NCBI RefSeq assembly: GCF_029227915.1
Contig: NC_079885.1
Span: forward strand, 14,333,001-14,397,000
Source of the DNA: Hydractinia symbiolongicarpus
Taxonomy: Eukaryota > Cnidaria > Hydrozoa > Anthoathecata > Hydractiniidae
Reading direction: 5' to 3'
DNA: 64,000 bases
Shown: piece by piece, positions 11,076 through 23,468 of the stretch
Layout of the letters: every line of letters begins with the position of its first letter
Numbering within the stretch: position 1 is the first letter of the stretch
Position numbers and translations under genes: made by a program
The notes under the pieces: model-generated
The model's input: only the letters and a program-made list of their open reading frames with translations
Databases searched by the model: none
What the model was told of the DNA's origin: nothing

Positions 11076-11525
11076 ATTGACTTTTTCACGTTACATTATT
11101 TATCATTACGATTGTGACGTATCTTTTTTACGCAATAGCCGCTGAGTAAATCATGTAAGCGACTTGATTAGAAGTTTCTTTCCCTTCAAAACGGCTACGA
11201 TCTGGCTGCAATTAATGCGCCACGTCGCAAATGAATGGATTACGAGCGTCAGACAAAGAAAATGGCGATGTAGTTAATTTGCTAATTAACTTTGTCATAT
11301 GAAAATTAAGTCTGAAAGTACCCTAGATTGCCTTCGTTGAAACTTTTTACCGGAAATCTTAAAGCGCATTATTGTCGTAAAGAATCGATAGCGCTTAAAA
11401 AGAGCTTTCAAATGCACATAAACACGACCTATTTCCGATCACCCAGTCAAGAAATATGATCTTTAAAATTTGAACCATTTTCGATGTAATGTGCTAATAA
11501 ATCGTAGATATCTGCCCGTTTGTTT

Positions 11526-11644
11526 GTCTACGACCATACTACGATGAACACACCTGTTCTCGTCCGATCACGGAAGTTAAGCATCGTCGGGCCGGGATAG
11601 TACTTGGATGGGGAACCGCCTGGGAACTCCCGGTGTCGTAGGCT
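11526..11644 (+). rRNA. 5S rRNA: 5S rRNA copy 21
   Basis: C15T (C15-G64 becomes U-G) and G89A. 3' spacer class E. Confidence 0.95.
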
Positions 11645-12094
11645 ATTGACTTTTTCACGTTACATTATTTATCATTACGACTGTGACGTATCTTTTTTAC
11701 GCAATAGCCGCTGAGTAAATCAAGTAAGAGACATGATTAGAAGTTTCTTTCCCTTAAAAAAACCTACAATCTTGCTGCAATAAATTCGCTACGTCGCAAA
11801 TGAATGGATTACGAGCGTCAGACAAAGTAAATGGCGATGTACTTACTTTGCTAACTAACTTTGTCATATGAAAATTAAGTCTGAAAGTACCCTAAATTGC
11901 CTTCGTTGGAACTTTTTACCGGAAATCTTAAAGCGCATTATTGTCGTAAAGAATCGATAGCGCTTAAAAAGAGCTTTCAAATGCACATAAAAACGAACTA
12001 TTTCCGATCACCCAGTCAAGAATTATGATCTTTAAAATTTGAACCATTTTCGATGTAATGTGCTAATAAATCGTAGATATCTGCCCGTATGTTT

Positions 12095-12213
12095 GTCTAC
12101 GACCATACCACGATGAACACACCTGTTCTCGTCCGATCACGGAAGTTAAGTATCGTCGGGCCGGTATAGTACTTGGATGGGGGACCGCCTGGGAACTCCC
12201 GGTGTCGTAGGCT
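12095..12213 (+). rRNA. 5S rRNA: 5S rRNA copy 22
   Basis: C57T in box A (G21-C57 becomes G-U) and G71T in helix V. 3' spacer class A. Confidence 0.95.
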
Positions 12214-12663
12214 ATTGACTTTTTCACGTTACATTATTTATCATTACGACTGTGACGTATCTTTTTTACGCAATAGCCGCTGAGTAAATCAAGAAAGAGA
12301 CATGATTAGAAGTTGCTTTCCCAGCAAAACGGCTACAATCGTGCTGCAATAAATGCGCCACGTCGCAAATGAATGGATTACGAGCGTCAGACAAAGAAAA
12401 TGGCGATGTACTTAGTTTGCTAACTAACTTTGTCATATGAAAATTAAGTCTGAAAGTAGCCTAGATTGCCTTCGTTGGAACTTTTTACCGGAAATCTTAA
12501 AGCGCATGGTTGTCGTAAATAATGGATAGCGCTTGAAAAGAGCTTTCAAATGCACATAAACACGAACTATTTCCGATCACCCAGTCAAGAATTATGATCT
12601 TTAAAATTTGAACCATTTTCGATGTAATGTGCTAATAAATCGTAGATATCTACCCGTATGTTT

Positions 12664-12782
12664 GTCTACGACCATACCACGATGAACACACCTGTTCTCG
12701 TCCGATCACGGAAGTTAAGCATCGTCGGGCCGGGATAGTACTTGGATGGGGGACCGCCTGGGAACTCCCGGTGTCGTAGGCT
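12664..12782 (+). rRNA. 5S rRNA: 5S rRNA copy 23
   Basis: Exact majority sequence. 3' spacer class C. Copies 23-25 repeat the order of 20-22. Confidence 0.97.
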
Positions 12783-13232
12783 ATTGACTTTTTCACGTTA
12801 CATTATTTATCATTACGATTGTGACGTATCTTTTTTACGCAATAGCCGCTGAGTAAATCATGTAAGCGACTTGATTAGAAGTTTCTTTCCCTTCAAAATG
12901 GCTACGATCTGGCTGCAATTAATGCGCCACGTCGCAAATGAATGGATTACGAGCGTCAGACAAAGAAAATGGCGATGTAGTTAATTTGCTAATTAACTTT
13001 GTCATATGAAAATTAAGTCTGAAAGTACCCTAGATTGCCTTCGTTGGAACTTTTTACCGGAAATCGTAAAGCGCATTATTGTCGTAAAGAATCGATAGCG
13101 CTTAAAAAGAGCTTTCAAATGCACATAAACACGACCTATTTCCGATCACCCAGTCAAGAAATATGATCTTTAAAATTTGAACCATTTTCGATGTAATGTG
13201 CTAATAAATCGTAGATATCTGCCCGTATGTTT

Positions 13233-13351
13233 GTCTACGACCATACCACGATGAACACACCTGTTCTCGTCCGATCACGGAAGTTAAGTATCGTCGGGCC
13301 GGGATAGTACTTGGATGGGGGACCGCCTGGGAACTCCCGGTGTCGTAGGCT
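13233..13351 (+). rRNA. 5S rRNA: 5S rRNA copy 24
   Basis: Single change C57T in box A. 3' spacer class E. Confidence 0.96.
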
Positions 13352-13801
13352 ATTGACTTTTTCACGTTACATTATTTATCATTACGACTGTGACGTATCT
13401 TTTTTACGCAATAGCCGCTGAGTAAATCAAGTAAGAGACATGATTAGAAGTTTCTTTCCCTTAAAAAAACCTGCAATCTTGCTGCAATAAATTCGCCACG
13501 TCGCAAATGAATGGATTACGAGCGTCAGACAAAGTAAATGGCGATGTACTTACTTTGCTAACTAACTTTGTCATATGAAAATTAAGTCTGAAAGTACCCT
13601 AAATTGCCTTCGTTGGAACTTTTTACCGGAAATCTTAAAGCGCATTATTGTCGTAAAGAATCGATAGCGCTTAAAAAGAGCTTTCAAATGCACATAAAAA
13701 CGAACTATTTCCGATCACCCAGTCAAGAATTATGATCTTTAAAATTTGAACCATTTTCGATGTAATGTGCTAATAAATCGTAGATATCTGCCCGTATGTT
13801 T

Positions 13802-13920
13802 GTCTACGACCATACCACGATGAACACACCTGTTCTCGTCCGATCACGGAAGTTAAGTATCGTCGGGCCGGGATAGTACTTGGATGGGGGACCGCCTGGG
13901 AACTCCCGGTGTCGTAGGCT
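13802..13920 (+). rRNA. 5S rRNA: 5S rRNA copy 25
   Basis: Single change C57T, shared with copies 22 and 24. 3' spacer class A with a longer T-run (GTA plus T8). Confidence 0.96.
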
Positions 13921-14370
13921 ATTGACTTTTTCACGTTACATTATTTATCATTACGACTGTGACGTATTTTTTTTACGCAATAGCCGCTGAGTAAATCAAG
14001 AAAGAGACATGATTAGAAGTTGCTTTCCCAGCAAAACGGCTACAATCGTGCTGCAATAAATGCGCCACGTCGCAAATGAATGGATTACGAGCGTCAGACA
14101 AAGAAAATGGCGATGTACTTAGTTTGCTAACTAACTTTGTCATATGAAAATTAAGTCTGAAAGTACCCTAAATTGCCTTCGTTGGAACTTTTTACCGGAA
14201 ATCTTAAAGCGCATTATTGTCGTAAAAAATCGATAGCGCTTAAAAAGAGCTTTCAAATGCACATAAAAACGAACTATTTCCGATCACCCAGTCAAGAATT
14301 ATGATCTTTAAAATTTGAACAATTTTCGATGTAATGTGCTAATAAATCGTAGATATCTGCCCGCATGTTT

Positions 14371-14489
14371 GTCTACGACCATACCACGATGAACACACCT
14401 GTTCTCGTCCGATCACGGAAGTTAAGCATCGTCGGGCCGGGATAGTACTTGGATGGGGGACCGCCTGGAAACTCCTGGTGTCGTAGGCT
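14371..14489 (+). rRNA. 5S rRNA: 5S rRNA copy 26, chimeric unit
   Basis: G99A and C106T. Upstream sequence (including AACAATTTTCG and GCCCGCATG) matches copy 1, while the gene and everything after match copy 2. The switch lies between about -15 and gene base 64. 3' spacer class A. Confidence 0.96.
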
Positions 14490-14938
14490 ATTGACTTTTT
14501 CACGTTACATTATTTATCATTACGACTGTGACGTATTTTTTTACGCAATAGCAGCTGAGTAAATCAAGTAAGAGACATGATTAGAAGTTGCTTTCCCAGC
14601 AAAACGGCTACAATCGTGCTGCAATAAATGCGCCACGTCGCAAATGAATGGATTACGAGCGTCAGACAAAGAAAATGGCGATGTACTTAGTTTGCTAACT
14701 AACTTTGTCATATGAAAATTAAGTCTGAAAGTAGCCTAGATTGCAGTCGTTGGAACTTTTTACCGGAAATCTTAAAGCGCATGGTTGTCGTAAATAATGG
14801 ATAGCGCTTAAAAAGAGCTTTCAAATACACATAAACACGACCTATTTCGGATAATCCAGTCAAGAAATATGACCTTTAAAGTTTAATCCATTTTCGATGT
14901 AATGTGCTAATAAATCGTAGATATCTGCCCGTTTGTTT

Positions 14939-15057
14939 GTCTACGACCATACCACGATGAACACACCTGTTCTCATCCGATCACGGAAGTTAAGCATCGT
15001 CGGGCCGGGATAGTACTTGGATGGGGGACCGCCTGGGAACACCCGGTGTCGTAGGCT
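14939..15057 (+). rRNA. 5S rRNA: 5S rRNA copy 27
   Basis: G37A plus a private T103A. Paralogue of copy 3, sharing CTTTCAAATACAC upstream. 3' spacer class B. Confidence 0.95.
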
Positions 15058-15507
15058 ATTGACTTTTTCACGTCACATTATTTATCATTACGACTGTGAC
15101 GTATCTTTTTTACGCAATAGCCGCTGAGTAAATCAAGTAAGAGACATGATTAGAAGTTGCTTTCCCTTAAAAAGGGCTACAATATTGCTGCAATAAATGC
15201 GCCACGTCGCAAATGAATGGATTAAGAGCGTCAGACAAAGAAAATGGCGATGTAGTTACTTTGCTAATTAACTTTGTCATATGAAAATTAAGTCTGAAAG
15301 TACCCCAGATTGCCTTCGTTGGAACTTTTTACCGGAAATCTTAAAGCGCATGGTTGTCGTAAATAATGGATAGCGCTTGAAAAGAGCTTTCAAATGCACA
15401 TAAACACGAACTATTTCCGATCACCCAGTCAAGAATTATGATCTTTAAAATTTGAACCATTTTCGATGTAATGTGCTAATAAATCGTAGATATCTGCCCG
15501 TATGTTT

Positions 15508-15626
15508 GTCTACGACCATACCACGATGAACACACCTGTTCTCGTCCGATCACGGAAGTTAAGCATCGTCGGGCCGGGATAGTACTTGGATGGGGGACCG
15601 CCTGGGAACTCCCGGTGTCGTAGGCT
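15508..15626 (+). rRNA. 5S rRNA: 5S rRNA copy 28
   Basis: Exact majority sequence; paralogue of copy 4 including ATTATTAATCATT. 3' spacer class A. Confidence 0.97.
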
Positions 15627-16076
15627 ATTGACTTTTTCACGTTACATTATTAATCATTACGACTGTGACGTATCTTTTTTACGCAATAGCCGCTGAGTAA
15701 ATCAAGAAAGAGACATGATTAGAAGTTGTTTTCCCAGCAAAACGGCCACAATCATGCTGCAATAAATGCGCCACGTCGCAAATGAATGGATTACGAGCGT
15801 CAGACAAAGAAAATGGCGATGTACTTACTTTGGTAACTAACTTTGTCATATGAAAATTAAGTCTGAAAGTACCCTAGATTGCATTCGTTGGAACTTTTTA
15901 CCGGAAATTTTAAAGCGCATGGTTGTCGTAAATAATGGATAGCGCTTAAAAAGAGCTTTCAAATGCACATAAACACGACCTATTTCGGATAAACCAGTCA
16001 AGAAAAATGATCTTTAAAGCTTAAACCATTTTCGATGTAATGTGCTAATAAATCGTAGATATCTGCCCGTTTCTTT

Positions 16077-16195
16077 GTCTACGACCATACCACGATGAAC
16101 ACACCTGTTCTCGTCCGAGCACGGAAGTTAAGCATCGCCGGGCCGGGATAGTACTTAGATGGGGGACCGCCTGGAAACTCCTGGTGTCGTAGGCT
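16077..16195 (+). rRNA. 5S rRNA: 5S rRNA copy 29
   Basis: T43G, T62C, G81A, G99A, C106T and upstream TTTCTTTG, the same as copy 5. 3' spacer class B. Confidence 0.93.
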
Positions 16196-16644
16196 ATTGA
16201 CTTTTTCACGTTACATTATTTATCATTACGACTGTGACGTATTTTTTTACGCAATAGCCGCTGAGTAAATCAAGTAAGAGACATGATTAGAAGTTGCTTT
16301 CCCTTAAAAAGGGCTACAATCTTGCTGCAATAAATGCGCCACGTCGCAAATGAATGGATTAAGAGCGTCAGACAAAGAAAATGGCGATGTAGTTACTTTC
16401 CTAATTAACTTTGTCATATGAAAATTAAGTCTGAAAGTACCCCAGATTGCCTTCGTTGGAACTTTTTACCGGAAATCTTAAAGCGCATTGTTGTCGTAAA
16501 TAATGGATAGCGCTTGAAAAGAGCTTTCAAATGCACATAAACACGAACTATTTCCGATCACCCAGTCAAGAATTATGATCTTTAAAATTGGAACCATTTT
16601 CGATGTAATGTGCTAATAAATCGTAGATATCTACCCGTATGTTT

Positions 16645-16763
16645 GTCTACGACCATACCACGATGAACACACCTGTTCTCGTCCGATCACGGAAGTTAAG
16701 CATCGTCGGGCCGGGATAGTACTTGGATGGGGGACCGCCTGGGAACTCGCGGTGTCGTAGGCT
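16645..16763 (+). rRNA. 5S rRNA: 5S rRNA copy 30
   Basis: C105G as in copy 6, but C44 is intact. 3' spacer class C. Confidence 0.95.
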
Positions 16764-17213
16764 ATTGACTTTTTCACGTTACATTATTTATCATTACGAT
16801 TGTGACGTATCTTTTTTACGCAATAGCCGCTGAGTAAATCATGTAAGCGACTTGATTAGAAGTTTCTTTCCCTTCAAAACGGCTACGATCTGGCTGCAAT
16901 TAATGCGCCACGTCGCAAATGAATGGATTACGAGCGTCAGACAAAGAAAATGGCGATGTAGTTAATTTGCTAATTAACTTTGTCATATGAAAATTAAGTC
17001 TGAAAGTACCCTAGATTGCCTTCGTTGGAACTTTTTACCGGAAATCTTAAAGCGCATTATTGTCGTAAAGAATCGATAGCGCTTAAAAAGAGCTTTCAAA
17101 TGCACATAAACACGACCTATTTCCGATCACCCAGTCAAGAAATATGATTTTTAAAATTTGAACCATTTTCGATGTAATGTGCTAATAAATCGTAGATATC
17201 TGCCCGTTTGTTT

Positions 17214-17332
17214 GTCTACGACCATACCACGATGAACACACCTGTTCTCGTCCGATCACGGAAGTTAAGCATCGTCGGGCCGGGATAGTACTTGGATGGG
17301 GAACCGCCTGGGAACTCCCGGTGTCGTAGGCT
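17214..17332 (+). rRNA. 5S rRNA: 5S rRNA copy 31
   Basis: G89A; paralogue of copy 7. 3' spacer class E. Confidence 0.96.
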
Positions 17333-17781
17333 ATTGACTTTTTCACGTTACATTATTTATCATTACGACTGTGACGTATCTTTTTTACGCAATAGCCGCT
17401 GAGTAAATCAAGTAAGAGACATGATTAGAAGTTTCTTTCCCTTAAAAAACCTACAATCTTGCTGCAATAAATTCGCCACGCCGCAAATGAATGGATTACG
17501 AGCGTCAGACAAAGTAAATGGCGATGTACTTACTTTGCTAAATAACTTTGTCATATGAAAATTAAGTCTGAAAGTACCCTAAATTGCCTTCGTTGGAACT
17601 TTTTACCGGAAATCTTAAAGCGCATTATTGTCGTAAAGAATCGATAGCGCTTAAAAAGAGCTTTCAAATGTACATAAAAACGAACTATTTCCGATCACCC
17701 AGTCAAGAATTATGATCTTTAAAATTTGAACCATTTTCGATGTAATGTGCTAATAAATCGTAGATATCTGCCCGTATGTTT

Positions 17782-17900
17782 GTCTACGACCATACCACGA
17801 TGAACACACCTGTTCTCCTCCGATCACGGAAGTTAAGCATCGTCGGGCCGGGATAGTACTTGGATGGGGGACCGCCTGGGAACTCCCGGTGTCGTAGGCT
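17782..17900 (+). rRNA. 5S rRNA: 5S rRNA copy 32
   Basis: Private G37C (CTCCTCC), the same site that is A in 17 other copies. 3' spacer class A. Confidence 0.95.
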
Positions 17901-18350
17901 ATTGACTTTTTCACGTTACATTATTTATCATTACGACTGTGACGTATCTTTTTTACGCAATAGCCGCTGAGTAAATCAAGAAAGAGACATGATTAGAAGT
18001 TGCTTTCCCAGCAAAACGGCTACAATCGTGCTGCAATAAATGCGCCACGTCGCAAATGAATGGATTACGAGCGTCAGACAAAGAAAATAGCGATGTACTT
18101 AGTTTGCTAACTAACTTTGTCATATGAAAATTAAGTCTGAAAGTACCCTAAATTGCCTTCGTTGGAACTTTTTACCGGAAATCTTAAAGCGCATTATTGT
18201 CGTAAAGAATCGATAGCGCTTAAAAAGAGCTTTCAAATGCACATAAAAACGAACTATTTCCGATCACCCAGTCAAGAATTATGATCTTTAAAATTTGAAC
18301 AATTTTCGATGTAATGTGCTAATAAATCGTAGATATCTGCCCGTATGTTT

Positions 18351-18469
18351 GTCTACGACCATACCACGATGAACACACCTGTTCTCGTCCGATCACGGAA
18401 GTTAAGCATCGTCGGGCCGGGATAGTACTTGGATGGGGGACCGCCTGGGAACTCCCGGTGTCGTAGGCT
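18351..18469 (+). rRNA. 5S rRNA: 5S rRNA copy 33
   Basis: Exact majority sequence; paralogue of copy 9. 3' spacer class A. Confidence 0.97.
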
Positions 18470-18919
18470 ATTGACTTTTTCACGTTACATTATTTATCAT
18501 TACGACTGTGACGTATCTTTTTTACGCAATAGCCGCTGAGTAAATCAAGAAAGAGACATGATTAGAAGTTGCTTTCCCAGCAAAACGGCTACAATCGTGC
18601 TGCAATGAATGCGCCACGTCGCAAATGAATGGATTACGAGTGTCAGACAAAGGAAATGGCGATGTACTTAGTTTGCTAACTAACTTTGTCATATGAAAAT
18701 TAAGTCTGAAAGTAGCCTAGATTGCATTCGTTGGAACTTTTTACCGGAAATCTTAAAGCGCATGGTTGTCGTAAATAATGGATAGCGCTTAAAAAGAGCT
18801 TTCAAATGCACATAAACACGACCTATTTCGGATAAACCAGTCAAGAAATAAGATCTTTAAAGCTTAAACCATTTTCGATGTAATGTGCTAATAAATCGTA
18901 GATATCTGCCCGTTTGTTT

Positions 18920-19038
18920 GTCTACGACCATACCACGATGAACACACCTGTTCTCGTCCGATCACGGAAGTTAAGCATCGTCGGGCCGGGATAGTACTTG
19001 GATGGGGGACCGCCTGGAAACTCCTGGTGTCGTAGGCT
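18920..19038 (+). rRNA. 5S rRNA: 5S rRNA copy 34
   Basis: G99A and C106T. 3' spacer class A. Confidence 0.96.
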
Positions 19039-19487
19039 ATTGACTTTTTCACGTTACATTATTTATCATTACGACTGTGACGTATTTTTTTACGCAATAG
19101 CCGCTGAGTAAATCAAGTAAGAGACATGATTAGAAGTTGCTTTCCCAGCAAAACGGCTACAATCGTGCTGCAATAAATGCGCCACGTCGCAAATGAATGG
19201 ATTACGAGCGTCAGACAAAGAAAATGGCGATGTACTTAGTTTGCTAACTAACTTTGTCATATGAAAATTAAGTCTGAAAGTAGCCTAGATTGCATTCGTT
19301 GGAACTTTTTACCGGAAATCTTAAAGCGCATGGTTGTCGTAAATAATGGATAGCGCTTAAAAAGAGCTTTCAAATGCACATAAACACGACCTATTTCGGA
19401 TAATCCAGTCAAGAAATATGACCTTTAAAGTTTAATCCATTTTCGATGTAATGTGCTAATAAATCGTAGATATCTGCCCGTTTGTTT

Positions 19488-19606
19488 GTCTACGACCATA
19501 CCACGATGAACACACCTGTTCTCATCCGATCACGGAAGTTAAGCATCGTCGGGCCGGGATAGTACTTGGATGGGGGACCGCCTGGGAACTCCCGGTGTCG
19601 TAGGCT
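19488..19606 (+). rRNA. 5S rRNA: 5S rRNA copy 35
   Basis: G37A with its usual upstream haplotype. 3' spacer class B with AATGTGCC, as after copy 11. Confidence 0.96.
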
Positions 19607-20056
19607 ATTGACTTTTTCACGTCACATTATTTATCATTACGACTGTGACGTATCTTTTTTACGCAATAGCCGCTGAGTAAATCAAGTAAGAGACATGATT
19701 AGAAGTTGCTTTCCCTTAAAAAGGGCTACAATATTGCTGCAATAAATGTGCCACGTCGCAAATGAATGGATTAAGAGCGTCAGACAAGGAAAATGGCGAT
19801 GTAGTTACTTTGCTAATTAACTTTGTCATATGAAAATTAAGTCTGAAAGTACCCCAGATTGCCTTCGTTGGAACTTTTTACCGGAAATCTTAAAGCGCAT
19901 GGTTGTCGTAAATAATGGATAGCGCTTGAAAAGAGCTTTCAAATGCACATAAACACGAACTATTTCCGATCACCCAGTCAAGAATTATGATCTTTAAAAT
20001 TTGAACCATTTTCGATGTAATGTGCTAATAAATCGTAGATATCTACCCGTATGTTT

Positions 20057-20174
20057 GTCTACGACCATACCACGATGAACACACCTGTTCTCGTCCGATC
20101 ACGGAAGTTAAGCATCGTCGGGCCGGATAGTACTTGGATGGGAAACCGCCTGGGAACTCCCGGTGTCGTAGGCT
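20057..20174 (+). rRNA. 5S rRNA: 5S rRNA copy 36, 118-nt form
   Basis: One G of G69-G71 deleted, G88A, G89A; same as copy 12. 3' spacer class C. Confidence 0.85.
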
Positions 20175-20624
20175 ATTGACTTTTTCACGTTACATTATTT
20201 ATCATTACGATTGTGACGTATCTTTTTTACGCAATAGCCGCTGAGTAAATCATGTAAGCGACTTGATTAGAAGTTTCTTTCCCTTCAAAACGGCTACGAT
20301 CTGGCTGCAATTAATGCGCCACGTCGCAAATGAATGGATTACGAGCGTCAGACAAAGAAAATGGCGATGTAGTTAATTTGCTAATTAACTTTGTCATATG
20401 AAAATTAAGTCTGAAAGTACCCTAGATTGCCTTCGTTGGAACTTTTTACCGGAAATCTTAAAGCGCATTACTGTCGTAAAGAATCGATAGCTCTTAAAAA
20501 GAGCTTTCAAATGCACATAAACACGACCTATTTCCGATCACCCAATCAAGAAATATGATCTTTAAAATTTGAACCATTTTCGATGTAATGTGCTAGTAAA
20601 TCGTAGATATCTGCCCGTATGTTT

Positions 20625-20744
20625 GTCTACGACCATACCACGATGAACACACCTGTTCTCGTCCGATCACGGAAGTTAAGCATCGTCGGGCCGGGATAGT
20701 ACTTGGATAGGGGAACCGCCTGGGATCTCCCGGTGTCGTAGGCT
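20625..20744 (+). rRNA. 5S rRNA: 5S rRNA copy 37, 120-nt form
   Basis: Extra A after T84, G89A, A101T; upstream TAGTAAAT and CACCCAATCAAG as in copy 13. 3' spacer class D. Confidence 0.87.
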
Positions 20745-21194
20745 ATTGACTTTTTCACGTTACATTATTTATCATTACGACTGTGACGTATCTTTTTTAC
20801 GCAATAGCCGCTGAGTAAATCAAGTAAGGGACATGATTAGAAGTTTCTTTCCCCTAAAAAGGGCTACAATCGTGCTGCAATAAATGCGCCACGTCGCAAG
20901 TGAATGGATTAAGAGCGTCAGACAAAGAAAATGGCGGTGTAGTTACTTTGCTAATTAACTTTGTCATATGAAAATTAAGTCTGAAAGTAACCTAGATTGC
21001 CTTCGTTGGAACTTTTTACCGGAAATCTTAAAGCGCATGGTTGTCGTAAATAATGGATAGCGCTTAAAAAGAGCTTTCAAATGCACATAAACACGACCTA
21101 TTTCGGATAAACCAGTCAAGAAATATGATCTTTAAAGCTTAAACCATTTTCGATGTAATGTGCTAATAAATCGTAGATATTTGCCCGTTTGTTT

Positions 21195-21313
21195 GTCTAC
21201 GACCATACCACGATGAACACACCTGTTCTCGTCCGATCACGGAAGTTAAGCATCGTCGGGCCGGGATAGTACTTGGATGGGGAACCGCCTGGAAACTCCT
21301 GGTGTCGTAGGCT
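21195..21313 (+). rRNA. 5S rRNA: 5S rRNA copy 38
   Basis: G89A, G99A, C106T. Like copy 14 but without C44T. The 13,649-bp paralogy ends in its 3' spacer near 21,450. 3' spacer class B. Confidence 0.95.
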
Positions 21314-21762
21314 ATTGACTTTTTCACGTCACATTATTTATCATTACGACTGTGACGTATTTTTTTACGCAATAGCCGCTGAGTAAATCAAGTAAGAGAC
21401 ATGATTAGAAGTTGCTTTCCCTTAAAAAGGGCTACAATCTTGCTGCAATAAATGTGCCACGTCGCAAATGAATGGATTAAGAGCGTCAGACAAGGAAAAT
21501 GGCGATGTAGTTACTTTGCTAATTAACTTTGTCATATGAAAATTAAGTCTGAAAGTACCCCAGATTGCCTTCGTTGGAACTTTTTACCGGAAATCTTAAA
21601 GCGCATGGTTGTCGTAAATAATGGATAGCGCTTGAAAAGAGCTTTCAAATGCACATAAACACGAACTATTTCCGATCACCCAGTCAAGAATTATGATCTT
21701 TAAAATTTGAACCATTTTCGATGTAATGTGCTAATAAATCGTAGATATCTACCCGTATGTTT

Positions 21763-21880
21763 GTCTACGACCATACCACGATGAACACACCTGTTCTCGT
21801 CCGATCACGGAAGTTAAGCATCGTCGGGCCGGATAGTACTTAGATGGGAAACCGCCTGGGAACTCCCGGTGTCGTAGGCT
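21763..21880 (+). rRNA. 5S rRNA: 5S rRNA copy 39, 118-nt form
   Basis: One G of G69-G71 deleted, G81A, G88A, G89A: the most altered 118-nt copy. 3' spacer class C. Confidence 0.83.
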
Positions 21881-22330
21881 ATTGACTTTTTCACGTTACA
21901 TTATTTATCATTACGATTGTGACGTATCTTTTTTACGCAATAGCCGCTGAGTAAATCATGTAAGCGACTTGATTAGAAGTTTCTTTCCCTTCAAAACGGC
22001 TACGATCTGGCTGCAATTAATGCGCCACGTCGCAAATGAATGGATTACGAGCGTCAGACAAAGAAAATGGCGATGTAGTTAATTTGCTAATTAACTTTGT
22101 CATATGAAAATTAAGTCTGAAAGTACCCTAGATTGCCTTCGTTGGAACTTTTTACCGGAAATCTTAAAGCGCATTACTGTCGTAAAGAATCGATAGCTCT
22201 TAAAAAGAGCTTTCAAATGCACATAAACACGACCTATTTCCGATCACCCAATCAAGAAATATGATCTTTAAAATTTGAACCATTTTCGATGTAATGTGCT
22301 AGTAAATCGTAGATATCTGCCCGTATGTTT

Positions 22331-22450
22331 GTCTACGACCATACCACGATGAACACACCTGTTCTCGTCCGATCACGGAAGTTAAGCATCGTCGGGCCGG
22401 GATAGTACTTGGATAGGGGAACCGCCTGGGATCTCCCGGTGTCGTAGGCT
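22331..22450 (+). rRNA. 5S rRNA: 5S rRNA copy 40, 120-nt form
   Basis: Extra A after T84, G89A, A101T; upstream TAGTAAAT. 3' spacer class D. Confidence 0.87.
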
Positions 22451-22900
22451 ATTGACTTTTTCACGTTACATTATTTATCATTACGACTGTGACGTATCTT
22501 TTTTACGCAATAGCCGCTGAGTAAATCAAGTAAGGGACATGATTAGAAGTTTCTTTCCCCTAAAAAGGGCTACAATCGTGCTGCAATAAATGCGCCACGT
22601 CGCAAGTGAATGGATTAAGAGCGTCAGACAAAGAAAATGGCGGTGTAGTTACTTTGCTAATTAACTTTGTCATATGAAAATTAAGTCTGAAAGTAACCTA
22701 GATTGCCTTCGTTGGAACTTTTTACCGGAAATCTTAAAGCGCATGGTTGTCGTAAATAATGGATAGCGCTTAAAAAGAGCTTTCAAATGCACATAAACAC
22801 GACCTATTTCGGATAAACCAGTCAAGAAATATGATCTTTAAAGCTTAAACCATTTTCGATGTAATGTGCTAATAAATCGTAGATATTTGCCCGTTTGTTT

Positions 22901-23019
22901 GTCTACGACCATACCACGATGAACACACCTGTTCTCGTCCGATCACGGAAGTTAAGCATCGTCGGGCCGGGATAGTACTTGGATGGGGAACCGCCTGGAA
23001 ACTCCTGGTGTCGTAGGCT
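22901..23019 (+). rRNA. 5S rRNA: 5S rRNA copy 41
   Basis: G89A, G99A, C106T, as copy 38, closing the second trimer 39-41. 3' spacer class B. Confidence 0.95.
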
Positions 23020-23468
23020 ATTGACTTTTTCACGTCACATTATTTATCATTACGACTGTGACGTATTTTTTTACGCAATAGCCGCTGAGTAAATCAAGTA
23101 AGAGACATGATTAGAAGTTGCTTTCCCTTAAAAAGGGCTACAATCTTGCTGCAATAAATGCGCCACGTCGCAAATGAATGGATTAAGAGCGTCAGACAAA
23201 GAAAATGGCGATGTAGTTACTTTGCTAATTAACTTTGTCATATGAAAATTAAGTCTGAAAGTACCCCAGATTGCCTTCGTTGGAACTTTTTACCGGAAAT
23301 CTTAAAGCGCATTACTGTCGTAAAGAATCGATAGCTCTTAAAAAGAGCTTTCAAATGCACATAAACACGACCTATTTCCGATCACCCAGTCAAGAAATAT
23401 GATCTTTAAAATTTGAACCATTTTCGATGTAATGTGCTAGTAAATCGTAGATATCTGCCCGTATGTTT

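Larger units (their letters stand above)
9821..12400 (+). repeat. Block related to copies 4-8 (offset about 7,961 bp)
   Basis: Copies 18-22 follow the same order of spacer classes and rare markers as copies 4-8 (ATTATTAATCATT, T43G/G81A, class C, class E, class A). It is more diverged than block 1, so it is an older exchange. Confidence 0.7.
14371..21450 (+). repeat. Segmental block 1, right copy (copies 26-38)
   Basis: Near-copy of about 722-7800. Differences are few and mostly private (C44T in 6 and 14, C34T in 9, T103A in 27, G37C in 32), so the duplication is recent relative to spacer-class divergence. Confidence 0.88.
20057..23019 (+). repeat. Three-unit higher-order repeat (118-nt, 120-nt, G89A/G99A/C106T)
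   Basis: Copies 36-38 and 39-41 are tandem copies of the same trimer, 1,706 bp apart; the first example is copies 12-14 at 6408-7664. Spacer classes run C, D, B each time. Confidence 0.85.
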
